34,620 nucleotides of DNA from Clostridiales bacterium (GTDB taxonomy: Bacteria > Bacillota_A > Clostridia > Christensenellales > Aristaeellaceae): NCBI GenBank assembly GCA_024684665.1, contig JAIKWN010000116.1:1-34620 (forward strand), read 5' to 3'. Positions within the stretch are counted from its first letter, which is position 1, and every line of letters begins with the position of its first letter. A program made the translations under genes and the position numbers. This document shows, in pieces, positions 13,812-21,677 of this stretch. The notes under the pieces were generated by a model, which worked only from the letters and a program-made list of their open reading frames with translations, did not search any database and was not told the DNA's origin.

Positions 13812-13930
13812 TGTGAAAAACTGTGGATAACCGTATCTTTTCCTGTGAAACGAATTTTTCTATTATTTTCCGCTTTTCGCTCCTTTTCCACAGTTCCAAC
13901 AGCTCTAATACTACTTCTTCTAATTTCTTA
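13812..13930 (+). other. oriC: Putative oriC unwinding region (DnaA boxes plus DnaA-trio run)
   Basis: A perfect DnaA box in reverse orientation (TGTGGATAA, 13822-13830) is preceded by a two-mismatch copy (13812-13820). A one-mismatch forward box (TTTTCCACA) lies at 13884-13892. Twelve bases after it the top strand reads CTA-ATA-CTA-CTT-CTT-CTA (13905-13922), whose complement is a run of 3'-GAT-like triplets as in the DnaA-trio element of Bacillus-type origins. The stretch 13831-13935 is AT-rich, suited to strand opening. The order box, short spacer, trios, dnaN matches the dnaA-dnaN intergenic part of bipartite origins. Boxes and trios are read directly; origin function is inferred. Confidence 0.65.
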
Positions 13931-13961
13931 TACTTCCTGAACCAATTTGAGGAGGAAACCC

Positions 13962-15065
13962 ATGATCTTTTCCTGTGAGTCGCAGCTGCTGAACAATGCC
14001 CTCTCCATCGTCAGCCACTCTCTTGCTGTGCGCTCTCCCAATCCGATTCTGGAGGGCGTCCTTCTGGAGAGCTGCGAGGAAGGGATTCACCTCACCTGTA
14101 CGGACGGAACTCTCGGCATTGAAACCACCATACCGGCGGAAGTCGCTGAAGAGGGCCGCTGCGTACTGCCCGGAAAGCTCTTCTGTGAAGCCATCCGGAA
14201 AATGCCAGGCGGAAAACTAAATTTTTCCATGACGCCGAATCTGCAGGTGACTGTTAGCTGCATGTCTTTCCGGATGACGATGACAGGTATGGACGCCATG
14301 GAGTATCCAGAACTTCCGGAAGTTGAAGGCGAGCGGTTTACGATCTCTCAGGGGCTTCTGCGCGAGATGATCGGAGGAACTCTGTTCGCCACCGCTGTGG
14401 ACGAAAGCCGCCCGATCCTGACCGGATGTCTGCTTGAGATGACGGAAGAATCCATCAGTCTCGTCGCACTAGACGGTTTCCGTCTCGCAATCCGCCGAGA
14501 ACCGATCCACGGACCGGAACATAACGTGCAGACGGTTCTTGGCGGCCGTGCGCTGACCGAGATTTCCCGCGTTCTCTCGGACGGAGACGAGGAACTGACG
14601 CTGAATGTCGGCAAGAGCCATACGGAATTCATTCTCGGAGAAACGCGGATCATCGCGCGTTCCCTGGAGGGAGAATTCATCCGTTACCGGCAGATTCTGC
14701 CAACGGAGTGGAAAACACAAACGATCGTGAACCGCCGCGACCTAGAAAGCGCCATCGACCGGGCGAGCCTCATCGCGCGGGAAGGCAAAAGCAACTTGGT
14801 CCGCTTCCGCATCGAGGGGGAAGAGCTCATCGTCACCTCCAATTCCGAAACTAGCGACACGGAGGAGTGCATCACCGGAGAGACGATGGGCAGCGGCCTG
14901 ACCATCGCGTTTAATATCCGCTATATCACCGACGTGCTCAAGGTGCTGAACGAAGACCGGGTCGTGATGCGTTTCAATTCGAACGTCAGCCCCTGCGTGA
15001 TCACGCCGGAGCAGGGAGAAAAGTATCTCTATCTCGTCCTGCCAGTGCGCGTTTTCGGCGCGTGA
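13962..15065 (+). CDS. dnaN: DNA polymerase III beta sliding clamp
   Basis: The 367-residue clamp forms a ring dimer that holds the replicative polymerase on DNA. Three repeats of the clamp fold (about 1-120, 128-245, 246-367) are recognisable: IFSCESQLLNNALSIVSHSL at the start, LPGKLFCEAIRKMPGG near 73-88, FATAVDESRPILTGCLLE at the start of the second repeat, and the C-terminal YLYLVLPVR, which is the normal clamp ending where partner peptides dock. ATG 13962 follows GAGGAGG; an ATG 15 bases upstream adds five unlikely residues. It is followed by recF after six bases, the usual bacterial order, but dnaA is not upstream and the small S4-domain gene often found between dnaN and recF is absent. 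Confidence 0.97.
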   Translation: MIFSCESQLLNNALSIVSHSLAVRSPNPILEGVLLESCEEGIHLTCTDGTLGIETTIPAEVAEEGRCVLPGKLFCEAIRKMPGGKLNFSMTPNLQVTVSCMSFRMTMTGMDAMEYPELPEVEGERFTISQGLLREMIGGTLFATAVDESRPILTGCLLEMTEESISLVALDGFRLAIRREPIHGPEHNVQTVLGGRALTEISRVLSDGDEELTLNVGKSHTEFILGETRIIARSLEGEFIRYRQILPTEWKTQTIVNRRDLESAIDRASLIAREGKSNLVRFRIEGEELIVTSNSETSDTEECITGETMGSGLTIAFNIRYITDVLKVLNEDRVVMRFNSNVSPCVITPEQGEKYLYLVLPVRVFGA

Positions 15066-15071
15066 GGAGAC

Positions 15072-16169
15072 ATGCGCGTCAAATCGCTGATCCTGCGGGA
15101 TTTCCGCAGCTATGAACGTGCGGAGATCCATCCCGCGCCAGGGATGACTGTCTTTGCCGGGAGGAACGCCCAGGGGAAGACCAATCTGCTAGAAGCCATT
15201 CACCTGTGTTGCACCGGCAGGAGTCACCGGACTTCGCGGGACGAGGAGCTGATCCGCTTCGGGTGCTCCGCGGCAAAGGCAACCGTTTTTGCAGAACAGA
15301 AGGACGGAACCCACGAGGTTTCCGTGGTGCTGCTACGGGGCCAGAAGAAGAAGAAAAACGTCCTGATCGGCATGAGGCAAGCGGAGCGCATCGGCGAGCT
15401 TTTCGGACACGTTTGTTGCGTGCTCTTTTCCCCGGAAGATCTCTCAATTGTGAAGGGCGGACCGGGCGAGCGGCGGCGCTTCCTGGATATGCAGCTTTCC
15501 CAGCTGCGTCCTCAGTATTTTTACAACCTGCAGCGCAGCGCGCATGCGCTTATGCAGCGCAACGCGCTCCTGCGCGAGATCGGGGAACGACCCGGTCTCG
15601 CCGACACGCTGGATATGTGGGACGAGCAACTGGCCAAGGCGGGGGATGCCGTTGTCCGGGGCCGCAGAGAAGTGACAGAGGCTCTGTCCCGCCTGGCGGC
15701 GGAGGAACACGCAAAGCTGACGGACGGAGCGGAGAAACTGTCTCTCCGGCTTTCCTGCGAGGCAGCGAAGGAGGAGAACCCAGGTGAAATTCTTCTCCGG
15801 CGTCTGCGTGAGACGCGTCAGGAGGATATAAGAAGGGGAACGACCACAACCGGCATTCACCGGGATGATCTTCTGATTTCCATAAACGGAAAAGATACCA
15901 GGATTTACGCCTCGCAGGGACAGCAGCGTACCGCCGTCCTTTCTCTCAAACTGGCGCAGACTAGTTTTGCGGAGCAGGAGCGGGGAGAACCCCCGGTTCT
16001 TATGTTGGACGATGTGATGAGCGAGCTGGATCCCATGCGCCGCCGCCTTCTGGCCAGGCGTATCGACCGGCTGCAGACCTTTATCACCTGCACCGATCCC
16101 ACGGATCTTTCCGGCGCGCCGGAAGGCATGCTTTACCGCGTGGAAGACGGAAAAGTGACGGAAACCTGA
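15072..16169 (+). CDS. recF: DNA replication and repair ATPase RecF
   Basis: A 365-residue SMC-like ATPase that, with RecO and RecR, loads RecA on gapped DNA at stalled forks. The N terminus has the family sequence KSLILRDFRSYERAEIHPAPG and Walker A G30-R-N-A-Q-G-K-T37; the signature segment is IYASQGQQRTAVLSLKLAQ, and Walker B with D-loop is VLMLDDVMSELDPMRR near residues 309-324. FSPEDLSIVKGGPGERRRFLD is the conserved RecF central motif. Length is normal. GAGGAG lies before the ATG, six bases after dnaN, so the two form one transcription unit that ends at the hairpin at 16182. Confidence 0.97.
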   Translation: MRVKSLILRDFRSYERAEIHPAPGMTVFAGRNAQGKTNLLEAIHLCCTGRSHRTSRDEELIRFGCSAAKATVFAEQKDGTHEVSVVLLRGQKKKKNVLIGMRQAERIGELFGHVCCVLFSPEDLSIVKGGPGERRRFLDMQLSQLRPQYFYNLQRSAHALMQRNALLREIGERPGLADTLDMWDEQLAKAGDAVVRGRREVTEALSRLAAEEHAKLTDGAEKLSLRLSCEAAKEENPGEILLRRLRETRQEDIRRGTTTTGIHRDDLLISINGKDTRIYASQGQQRTAVLSLKLAQTSFAEQERGEPPVLMLDDVMSELDPMRRRLLARRIDRLQTFITCTDPTDLSGAPEGMLYRVEDGKVTET

Positions 16170-16174
16170 ACAGG

Positions 16175-16352
16175 TTTTCCACAAGTTTCGGAAAAACTTG
16201 CAGTTTTATCCACAATTATGTGGAAAACTATGGGGATAACCGATAGTATTTCAAAAACGGATTTGAAGAAAATCGCGGAACGGTGCGGTTATAAGCGGGG
16301 ATGACTTTTCACATAAAACCGCACGCTTCCAAAAGTGGATAAATGGGGATAA
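16175..16352. other. Second DnaA-box cluster downstream of recF
   Basis: Six boxes lie in 180 non-coding bases: TTTTCCACA (16175-16183, one mismatch), TTATCCACA (16206-16214, perfect), and in reverse TGTGGAAAA (16219-16227), TGGGGATAA (16231-16239 and 16344-16352) and AGTGGATAA (16334-16342), each with one mismatch. The second and third form a dyad around AATTA-like spacer bases. Between the box groups an 8-base perfect inverted repeat, GTGCGGTT (16283-16290) and AACCGCAC (16317-16324), encloses 26 bases. This may be the second half of a bipartite origin or a DnaA-titration site. Confidence 0.6.
16182..16207 (+). terminator. Intrinsic terminator after recF
   Basis: CAAGTTT (16182-16188) and AAACTTG (16194-16200) form a seven-pair stem with a five-base loop, followed by CAGTTTT. 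It overlaps one DnaA box and touches the next. Confidence 0.5.
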
Positions 16353-16368
16353 TCGGAAAGGATGGAGG

Positions 16369-17553
16369 ATGAACCGCAAGCGAACGAATGGATGGTATAT
16401 GGCCGGGTCTGAGGGATCAGACGGAAAAAAAGGCCGGCGGGGCGGACGGCTGCGCCGCCGCTTCTTCGCATTGCTAGTTCTTCTGATCGCGGGTTTTGCG
16501 GCTTTCTTTCTGTACAGGCAGCTTTCAGAGGACCGTGGGCGGACCGAAATAGGCCGCGTGACGCGGGTAGCCACGACGCTGAAGCAGCAGATCCGTCTGA
16601 CGAATGACCGTATCCTCTTCTATGACGGTGCGACGCTTCACTGCGTTTCTGCTACGGGAAACGCGGAATGGAGCTATCAGGTGGGCGCAAATGCGGATTA
16701 CTCGGTGAATGGAAACCGCATCGCCGCCTGGTCCGGCAACGACATCTACATTATGAATGATCGAGGCCGTCTCATCTATAACAACAGCATGGAAGACGTG
16801 ATCCAATTTGCTTCCGTCGGCGAAGAATTCGCGGCGGTGTTCACCGGTGAAATCGACAGCGGCATCGTGACGGTCATCAACTCAGACGGGCAGACTGTCG
16901 ACAAGATTTCCATAGACAACTTGACGCTGCTGAACATTGGATTTTTCAAAGCGGCGACCTCCGCCTCCGGAACGCAGAAGACGGAGATCATGTGGGTTCT
17001 CGGCATCAATACCACAGGGACGGTCATTGAGACGGAGCTTCAGACGTATCAGCCGGGACGACTTTCCATCGGGCGCACCAACTTGGGCGAGCATCTCGCC
17101 TACCGAGTCTTCGACGATGGAAATGGGAATCTCTCCGTAGTCACCACCCGGGAAATCCAGCATTACAACTACCGGGGCGTATTGCAGGGGGATTCCACGC
17201 TCATCTACGGCTACATCGCGGAGGACGTGAAGTGGGATGGATTCCGGCAGATGACGCTTCTTCTTCCGGAATCGGATATCGAACGGGGCATGCGCATCGG
17301 TAGCGTGCGCTTCCTTTCCGGAACGCTGGACCGGATGCTCCGCCTGCCGGGAGAATGCATGGATGCCAGACTGGGTTCCCGCTGCGTATACGCTTTCGGT
17401 CCCCGCGAGGTTTATGCCTGCCGCTTTGAGGATACGACCTTCACGCCCTTTGCAGTTCCAATCACCATCACCGGCGTCATCGGTATGCTTTCCGGAAACC
17501 GGGCCGTCGTCACATCGGACAACGACATCTACGTGATCGAGATGCCGATGTAG
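16369..17553 (+). CDS. DUF5711-type membrane-anchored beta-propeller protein
   Basis: A 394-residue protein with a basic cytoplasmic N terminus, one membrane segment (about 32-49) and a large outside domain. The outer part has repeated beta-strand pairs such as RILFYDGATLHCVSATGNAEW, NDIYIMNDRGRLIYNN, RAVVTSDNDIYVIEMPM, as in PQQ-like or WD-like propellers; the overall pattern is that of the DUF5711 proteins of Clostridia, whose function is unknown. AAAGGATGGAGG precedes the ATG. It is the first gene of a long + strand series and starts 17 bases after the second DnaA-box cluster, so its expression could respond to DnaA. The family name is from recollection of the architecture. Confidence 0.7.
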   Translation: MNRKRTNGWYMAGSEGSDGKKGRRGGRLRRRFFALLVLLIAGFAAFFLYRQLSEDRGRTEIGRVTRVATTLKQQIRLTNDRILFYDGATLHCVSATGNAEWSYQVGANADYSVNGNRIAAWSGNDIYIMNDRGRLIYNNSMEDVIQFASVGEEFAAVFTGEIDSGIVTVINSDGQTVDKISIDNLTLLNIGFFKAATSASGTQKTEIMWVLGINTTGTVIETELQTYQPGRLSIGRTNLGEHLAYRVFDDGNGNLSVVTTREIQHYNYRGVLQGDSTLIYGYIAEDVKWDGFRQMTLLLPESDIERGMRIGSVRFLSGTLDRMLRLPGECMDARLGSRCVYAFGPREVYACRFEDTTFTPFAVPITITGVIGMLSGNRAVVTSDNDIYVIEMPM

Positions 17554-17572
17554 AAAAGAAGGTGCCGGAAAC

Positions 17573-18151
17573 ATGAAAATCGACGTTTTTGACTTCGACG
17601 GAACGATCTACGACGGCGATTCCACTGTGGATTTTCTGCTGTTCTGTTTCGGAAAAAAACCTGTACTCGCACTATTCTGCCTACCGCCGCTGCTGCGGGC
17701 GCTGGGCGGAAAGTTTACGGGACATTTCAGCTTAACTTCGTTCAAAAGCGATTTCTTTTCGGTATTCGCAAGGCGGCTGTCCCTCGGCGATACGGCGGAA
17801 GAATTCTGGCGCCGGGAGAAGACGAAAAAGAAGCTTGGAAAATGGTTTCTTTCAAGGAAGCGGACGCTGCCCGTCGTCATTGCCTCTGCCTCTCCGGATT
17901 TTGAGCTGACCCCCGCGGCGCGCCTCCTTCGGGCGGATGCCCTCATCTGCACCCGCTGCGATCCCGGGACGGGCCGCGTGATCGGAAAAAACTGCAAGAG
18001 CGCGGAGAAGATAGAACGGATCCGGAAAACTTTCGGGGAGGTCCAGGTGCGTTCCATGTACACGGACGACCCGAAGGCGGACGGTCCGCTGCTCTCCATC
18101 GCGGAGGAACGGTACCTGGTCCGGCATGGCACGGTAGAGAGGATTTCATAA
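17573..18151 (+). CDS. HAD-superfamily (subfamily IB-like) phosphatase
   Basis: A 192-residue cytoplasmic phosphohydrolase. Motif I is D7-F-D9-G-T-I (nucleophile and acid Asp), motif II is IASASPDFE (about 102-110), motif III is the Lys in KNCKSAEKIERI, and motif IV is YTDDPKADGPLL. The cap inserted after motif I is helical, as in SerB-like HAD-IB enzymes. Similar proteins act on phosphoserine, phosphocholine-type or lipid-linked phosphates; the substrate is not indicated. GAAGGTG precedes the ATG, 19 bases after the DUF5711 gene, and the next gene follows after 13 bases, so it is mid-operon. Confidence 0.85.
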   Translation: MKIDVFDFDGTIYDGDSTVDFLLFCFGKKPVLALFCLPPLLRALGGKFTGHFSLTSFKSDFFSVFARRLSLGDTAEEFWRREKTKKKLGKWFLSRKRTLPVVIASASPDFELTPAARLLRADALICTRCDPGTGRVIGKNCKSAEKIERIRKTFGEVQVRSMYTDDPKADGPLLSIAEERYLVRHGTVERIS

Positions 18152-18164
18152 ATCGGAGGCGCCT

Positions 18165-18770
18165 ATGAGCGAGAAAAAAAGCACAGCGCCCATCCGGCTG
18201 ACGAGCCGCACGGCGGTTTCCCTACGCAGAAGCGCGGGAAAAGTGCGCGTTGCGTGTCTTTCTGCCGGCATCATTACGACTGCTGGGCTGTTTGCCCTAG
18301 CTGTTTTTGCCGGGCTGCGCTGGCTTCCCGCCGTGCCTCTCATTGTGGCCTTTACGGCCTTTTTCGACGTGATCCTCTATGTTCACGCAGAGCGTGTGAT
18401 GCTCTCCCTGGACAGCCTATCTCTTTCCGCCGAGCAGGCGAGCCGTGCCCTTAAGAAAGAAGCCGGGGAAAATGCCCGGAAGAAAATGCGGGAGGAGGAC
18501 GAGGAGGAAATACGCCGGGATCTCACGAACCGCCTTTCTGCCGCGGACGATGCGAAAAGAGGAGTCCCATCGAAGACCCTTTCCGCTACCCGGGTCGCCG
18601 TAAAAGACCAGAGAACGGCGTCCGCGCGGCGCACCCGCCCTGTTCTGGAACCTGAACTTGTCCACGAGCCGGAACCGCAGGAAAACGCGGAAACCAGTGG
18701 AGAAACCCATCGCCGGCGCCGGAATCCGAAATCCGGTTTCACCCTGATTGAAGGGAACAAAAAAGGATAA
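18165..18770 (+). CDS. Small membrane protein with charged cytoplasmic tail, unknown function
   Basis: A 201-residue protein I do not recognise. Two closely spaced membrane segments (about 28-50 and 54-74) form a hairpin near the N terminus. The rest is hydrophilic: a probable coiled coil with many Glu, Arg and Lys (about 90-125), then a Pro/Glu and Arg-rich tail. A GGAGG site precedes the ATG. It lies between a HAD phosphatase and a large membrane protein, with one base between its stop and the next start codon, so it is translated as part of the same operon. A role as a scaffold or partner of the neighbouring membrane protein is possible but not shown. Confidence 0.65.
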   Translation: MSEKKSTAPIRLTSRTAVSLRRSAGKVRVACLSAGIITTAGLFALAVFAGLRWLPAVPLIVAFTAFFDVILYVHAERVMLSLDSLSLSAEQASRALKKEAGENARKKMREEDEEEIRRDLTNRLSAADDAKRGVPSKTLSATRVAVKDQRTASARRTRPVLEPELVHEPEPQENAETSGETHRRRRNPKSGFTLIEGNKKG

Positions 18771-18771
18771 C

Positions 18772-20706
18772 ATGGCCTCCATTCTGTATTTTCTTCTGTT
18801 TCTTTCCTCCGGCTGCGTCATGGTCCGCTTCCTCCTGCCAGAGAAGCGGATCCTCGTGCGGGTGTGGCTGGGGCTTTCTTTGGGCACGCTGTTCATGATG
18901 TGGCTGCCCGTCCTCTCTGCTTATGCCTTCGGCTTCACGCCGCGCGCGCACGTATTTGCGGGTTTTATACTTTTGCTGCTTACGGGCGTCGCATATTTCC
19001 TGCGCGCGAAGCGTCCGGAAAAAGCTTTTGACGAGGAAGAAAAGAAACTCCTGTTCTGCGTGCTTGCCGTATGCTTTCCGCTCACCGTCTTTTCCTGCTA
19101 TCTGCAGCTGACCCATATGATCCTCCCCAAAGCGGACGGTTCCTTCTGGTGCGGACAGTCCACTTACGGCGACCTTTGCATGCACTTGGCGTTTACGACG
19201 TCGATTGAAAACGCAAAGTTCCCTCCTGCCTATACGCTGCTGTACGGGACGGAGCTGTCCTATCCATACCTGACGGATTCCCTGAGCGCCACCTTTCACA
19301 TGCTGGGCCTGTCTCTGAATCTCGCTCTGGCCGTTCCGGGAACCTTCCTCATGTTTCTCTGCTATTTCGGATTCATGCTGCTTTCGACGCGGCATCTTGG
19401 AGACCGCAGGAAGGCGATTGCCGTGGCGGCGCTGCTTTTCTTTCTGAACGGAGGTCTCGGTTTTCTCTACGACTTCGACATGGCTTTCCGGGACGGCTTT
19501 GAAAAGGTGCGGGACATCTTTACAGGCTATTACCATACCCCGGCGAACCAGCCGGAACTAAACCTTCGCTTTTCGAACGTTATCTGCGACCTCATGATTC
19601 CGCAGCGCTCCCTGCTCGGGGGCTGGGCCATGGTCTTGCCGTGCCTGTACCTTCTACCGGACGCCTTCACCCACGGCTCCCGGCGGGAGACGATCCTCTT
19701 GGGACTTTGGGCGGGGGCGCTGCCCCTTGTGCATACGCACACTTTCTTGGCGCTTGGGCTCTTCTCCGGAGGGTACGTCCTTGGACGGCTTTTCCTAAAA
19801 CCGGGGAAGAGGAAAAAAACGCTGCTCCTGTCGCTCCTGTATCTCATGATCGTCCTGGTTCTCGCCCTGCCGCAGCTCGTTTTCCACGCGGTCAGACAGA
19901 CGCTGGAGGGCGGGGCGCTCCGCTTCCAGTTCAACTGGGTGAACAACAGCGGCGGAAGAGGACTGATCGACGGATACTTCTGGTTTTGGATCAAAAACGC
20001 AGGACTACCCTTCGTCCTCTTCCTGATTGCCCTGCCGGACCTATTCCAGCGGGGAAAGGGAGAAACCTTTTTTGGCATGACGGCCATTTTCGCGGTAGCT
20101 GAGTTCGTCATTTTTCAGCCCAACGAGTACGACAACAATAAGCTTTTTTACATCTGGTACATGTTTGTCTGCATCCTTGCAGCGGACGCGGGCAGCGTTT
20201 TGATGCAGCGCCTCGCGGGACTTCGGGGGCGCGCGGTGCTTGCGGCATTCTTCCTCTTCAGCAGCATCTTTTCCGGATGCCTTTCCCTGGGACGGGAAGC
20301 GGTATCCTCTTATCAGCTCTTCTCCGCTACGGCTGTCCGGGCGGGAGACTGGATACTCGCGAATACGGACAAGAACGCCGTCTTTCTGACGGGGCAGCAG
20401 CACATCAACCCCGTCGCTTCCCTAGCTGGGCGGCAGATCCTCTGCGGTAGCGACCTATACGTGTTCTTCCACGGCCTCAATTACCGGGAGGAACAGGCCG
20501 CCTGCCGGCTCTTTTACGAGGATCCGGAGGGATGCCGGGACGTGCTGGACCGGTATCAGGTGGATTACATCTATGTGAGCGATTACGAGAGGGCGGACTT
20601 CGACGTGGACACGGAGGCCATCGAAATGAACTGGCCCCTGGTGTATGAAAACCGGGACGTCCGCATTTATGACGCGCGAAAAACTTTGGAAAGGACGTCG
20701 CCTTGA
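18772..20706 (+). CDS. Large polytopic membrane protein, GT-C glycosyltransferase-like
   Basis: A 644-residue protein with about 12 membrane segments. After the third segment the outside loop contains YGDLCMHLAFTTSIENAKF followed by LSYPYLTDSLSA; this D-x3-H plus YPY pattern is common in large GT-C type membrane glycosyltransferases that use polyprenyl-phosphate donors. The last 120 residues form a soluble domain (ILANTDKNAVFLTGQQHINP to VRIYDAR) resembling the periplasmic tails of such enzymes. The ATG at 18772 has AAAAGGA upstream; the in-frame TTG at 18748 lies inside the previous gene and is less likely. Its stop overlaps the TTG start of the next small gene. The sugar and acceptor are unknown. 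Confidence 0.7.
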   Translation: MASILYFLLFLSSGCVMVRFLLPEKRILVRVWLGLSLGTLFMMWLPVLSAYAFGFTPRAHVFAGFILLLLTGVAYFLRAKRPEKAFDEEEKKLLFCVLAVCFPLTVFSCYLQLTHMILPKADGSFWCGQSTYGDLCMHLAFTTSIENAKFPPAYTLLYGTELSYPYLTDSLSATFHMLGLSLNLALAVPGTFLMFLCYFGFMLLSTRHLGDRRKAIAVAALLFFLNGGLGFLYDFDMAFRDGFEKVRDIFTGYYHTPANQPELNLRFSNVICDLMIPQRSLLGGWAMVLPCLYLLPDAFTHGSRRETILLGLWAGALPLVHTHTFLALGLFSGGYVLGRLFLKPGKRKKTLLLSLLYLMIVLVLALPQLVFHAVRQTLEGGALRFQFNWVNNSGGRGLIDGYFWFWIKNAGLPFVLFLIALPDLFQRGKGETFFGMTAIFAVAEFVIFQPNEYDNNKLFYIWYMFVCILAADAGSVLMQRLAGLRGRAVLAAFFLFSSIFSGCLSLGREAVSSYQLFSATAVRAGDWILANTDKNAVFLTGQQHINPVASLAGRQILCGSDLYVFFHGLNYREEQAACRLFYEDPEGCRDVLDRYQVDYIYVSDYERADFDVDTEAIEMNWPLVYENRDVRIYDARKTLERTSP

Positions 20707-20930
20707 TACTGTACTTTCTCAGGTATTCCGTGAAGAACGGATGCAAAATCGCCGTCGTCTTTCTGAGAGAAGGAAAGATGGAGAGGAAAACCCTGACGGT
20801 GCGTTCTTTGGATGAAAATCACGGGACCTTTCTTGCCGTCCCAGCGGGAAGAAAGAAAAAAATGGAATTCTCCCTCGAGGATGTGCTTACCTGCGACTAC
20901 GCCCGGGGGGATCACGGCGAATTGGAATGA
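20703..20930 (+). CDS. Small conserved-looking protein with TTG start
   Basis: A 75-residue basic, soluble protein with alternating beta-strand pattern (KIAVVFLREGKMERKTLTVR, then TFLAVPAGRKKKMEFSLEDV), reminiscent of the small beta-rich WYL or SH3-like folds, though I cannot assign a family. The TTG start overlaps the preceding stop (TTGA) and has AAAGGACG upstream. The reading frame fills the gap between two well-supported genes exactly, which is the main support. An alternative is that only the part from the internal ATG (MERKTL) is translated. Confidence 0.6.
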   Translation: MILYFLRYSVKNGCKIAVVFLREGKMERKTLTVRSLDENHGTFLAVPAGRKKKMEFSLEDVLTCDYARGDHGELE

Positions 20931-20954
20931 ATGCCACTCTTTGGAGGGATCGAA

Positions 20955-21662
20955 TTGGAATTGATTGCCGGATGGAATATCGTGGACTGGATCTGCGCCG
21001 GGGTGCTGGCGCTTTCCGTGCTGTACGGACTGTACCGCGGGTTCATTAACGGGGTGCTGAGCCTTGCCGCCCTGGTGGGAGCTATCGCGGGCAGCTTCTT
21101 CTTCTATCCGAAGCTGGCGGAGGTTCTCTCCGCAAACGAGACGCTGGTGGCAACGCTGATGTATTATACGGATGCAGCGAGCCGTATAGGGCGGCTGGAC
21201 CTGACCCTTATGACCGTATCCGAAACGACGGGGAGTGCGCTTGCCGCTATGCTGGAAAACGCGAAGTTGCCGGAGGCCTTCCGCCGTGCGTTCCTCGCAA
21301 ACTTTGAGAACGCCGCAGGAGGACAGCGGGTTTCCGACGTGCTCAGCCGCACCATTGTAAACGCCTCCATTTCGATTTTGAGTTTCCTGATCTGTTTCTT
21401 TGTCTGTTATCTGGTCGCCCTGTTTCTCATCCATCTCATTTCCTACGTCTTCGAGCTCCCGGTGCTTCGGCATTTGGATTCCCTGGTGGGCGGCGCCTTC
21501 GGCTTCATCCGGGGCTGGCTGCTGCTCATGGTTCTCTTCATCCTCGTTCCCATTGTTCTCGCGGTGGCCCCGGTGGATTCCATCACAAACCTCCTCGAAA
21601 CCTCGAAGCTGGCCCCTTATTTTGACAGCCGGCTGATCCTCACGGTATTGGGTGTGGGCTAA
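20955..21662 (+). CDS. CvpA family membrane protein
   Basis: A 235-residue protein with four or five membrane segments. The N terminus NIVDWICAGVLALSVLYGLYRGFINGVLSLAALVGAIAG matches the colicin V production protein family hallmark (D-x4-3-hydrophobic-GxxxGxxxG), here without quoting it further; the last segments (LDSLVGGAFGFIRGWLLLMV) also fit. Family members affect envelope integrity and biofilm phenotypes; biochemical function is not settled. Start: a GGAGGGA site at 20943-20949 points to TTG 20955; the in-frame ATG at 20931, directly after the previous stop, lacks a good site and would add eight residues. It is 15 bases before the aldolase gene. Confidence 0.82.
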   Translation: MELIAGWNIVDWICAGVLALSVLYGLYRGFINGVLSLAALVGAIAGSFFFYPKLAEVLSANETLVATLMYYTDAASRIGRLDLTLMTVSETTGSALAAMLENAKLPEAFRRAFLANFENAAGGQRVSDVLSRTIVNASISILSFLICFFVCYLVALFLIHLISYVFELPVLRHLDSLVGGAFGFIRGWLLLMVLFILVPIVLAVAPVDSITNLLETSKLAPYFDSRLILTVLGVG

Positions 21663-21677
21663 AGAAAGGACGAAACC

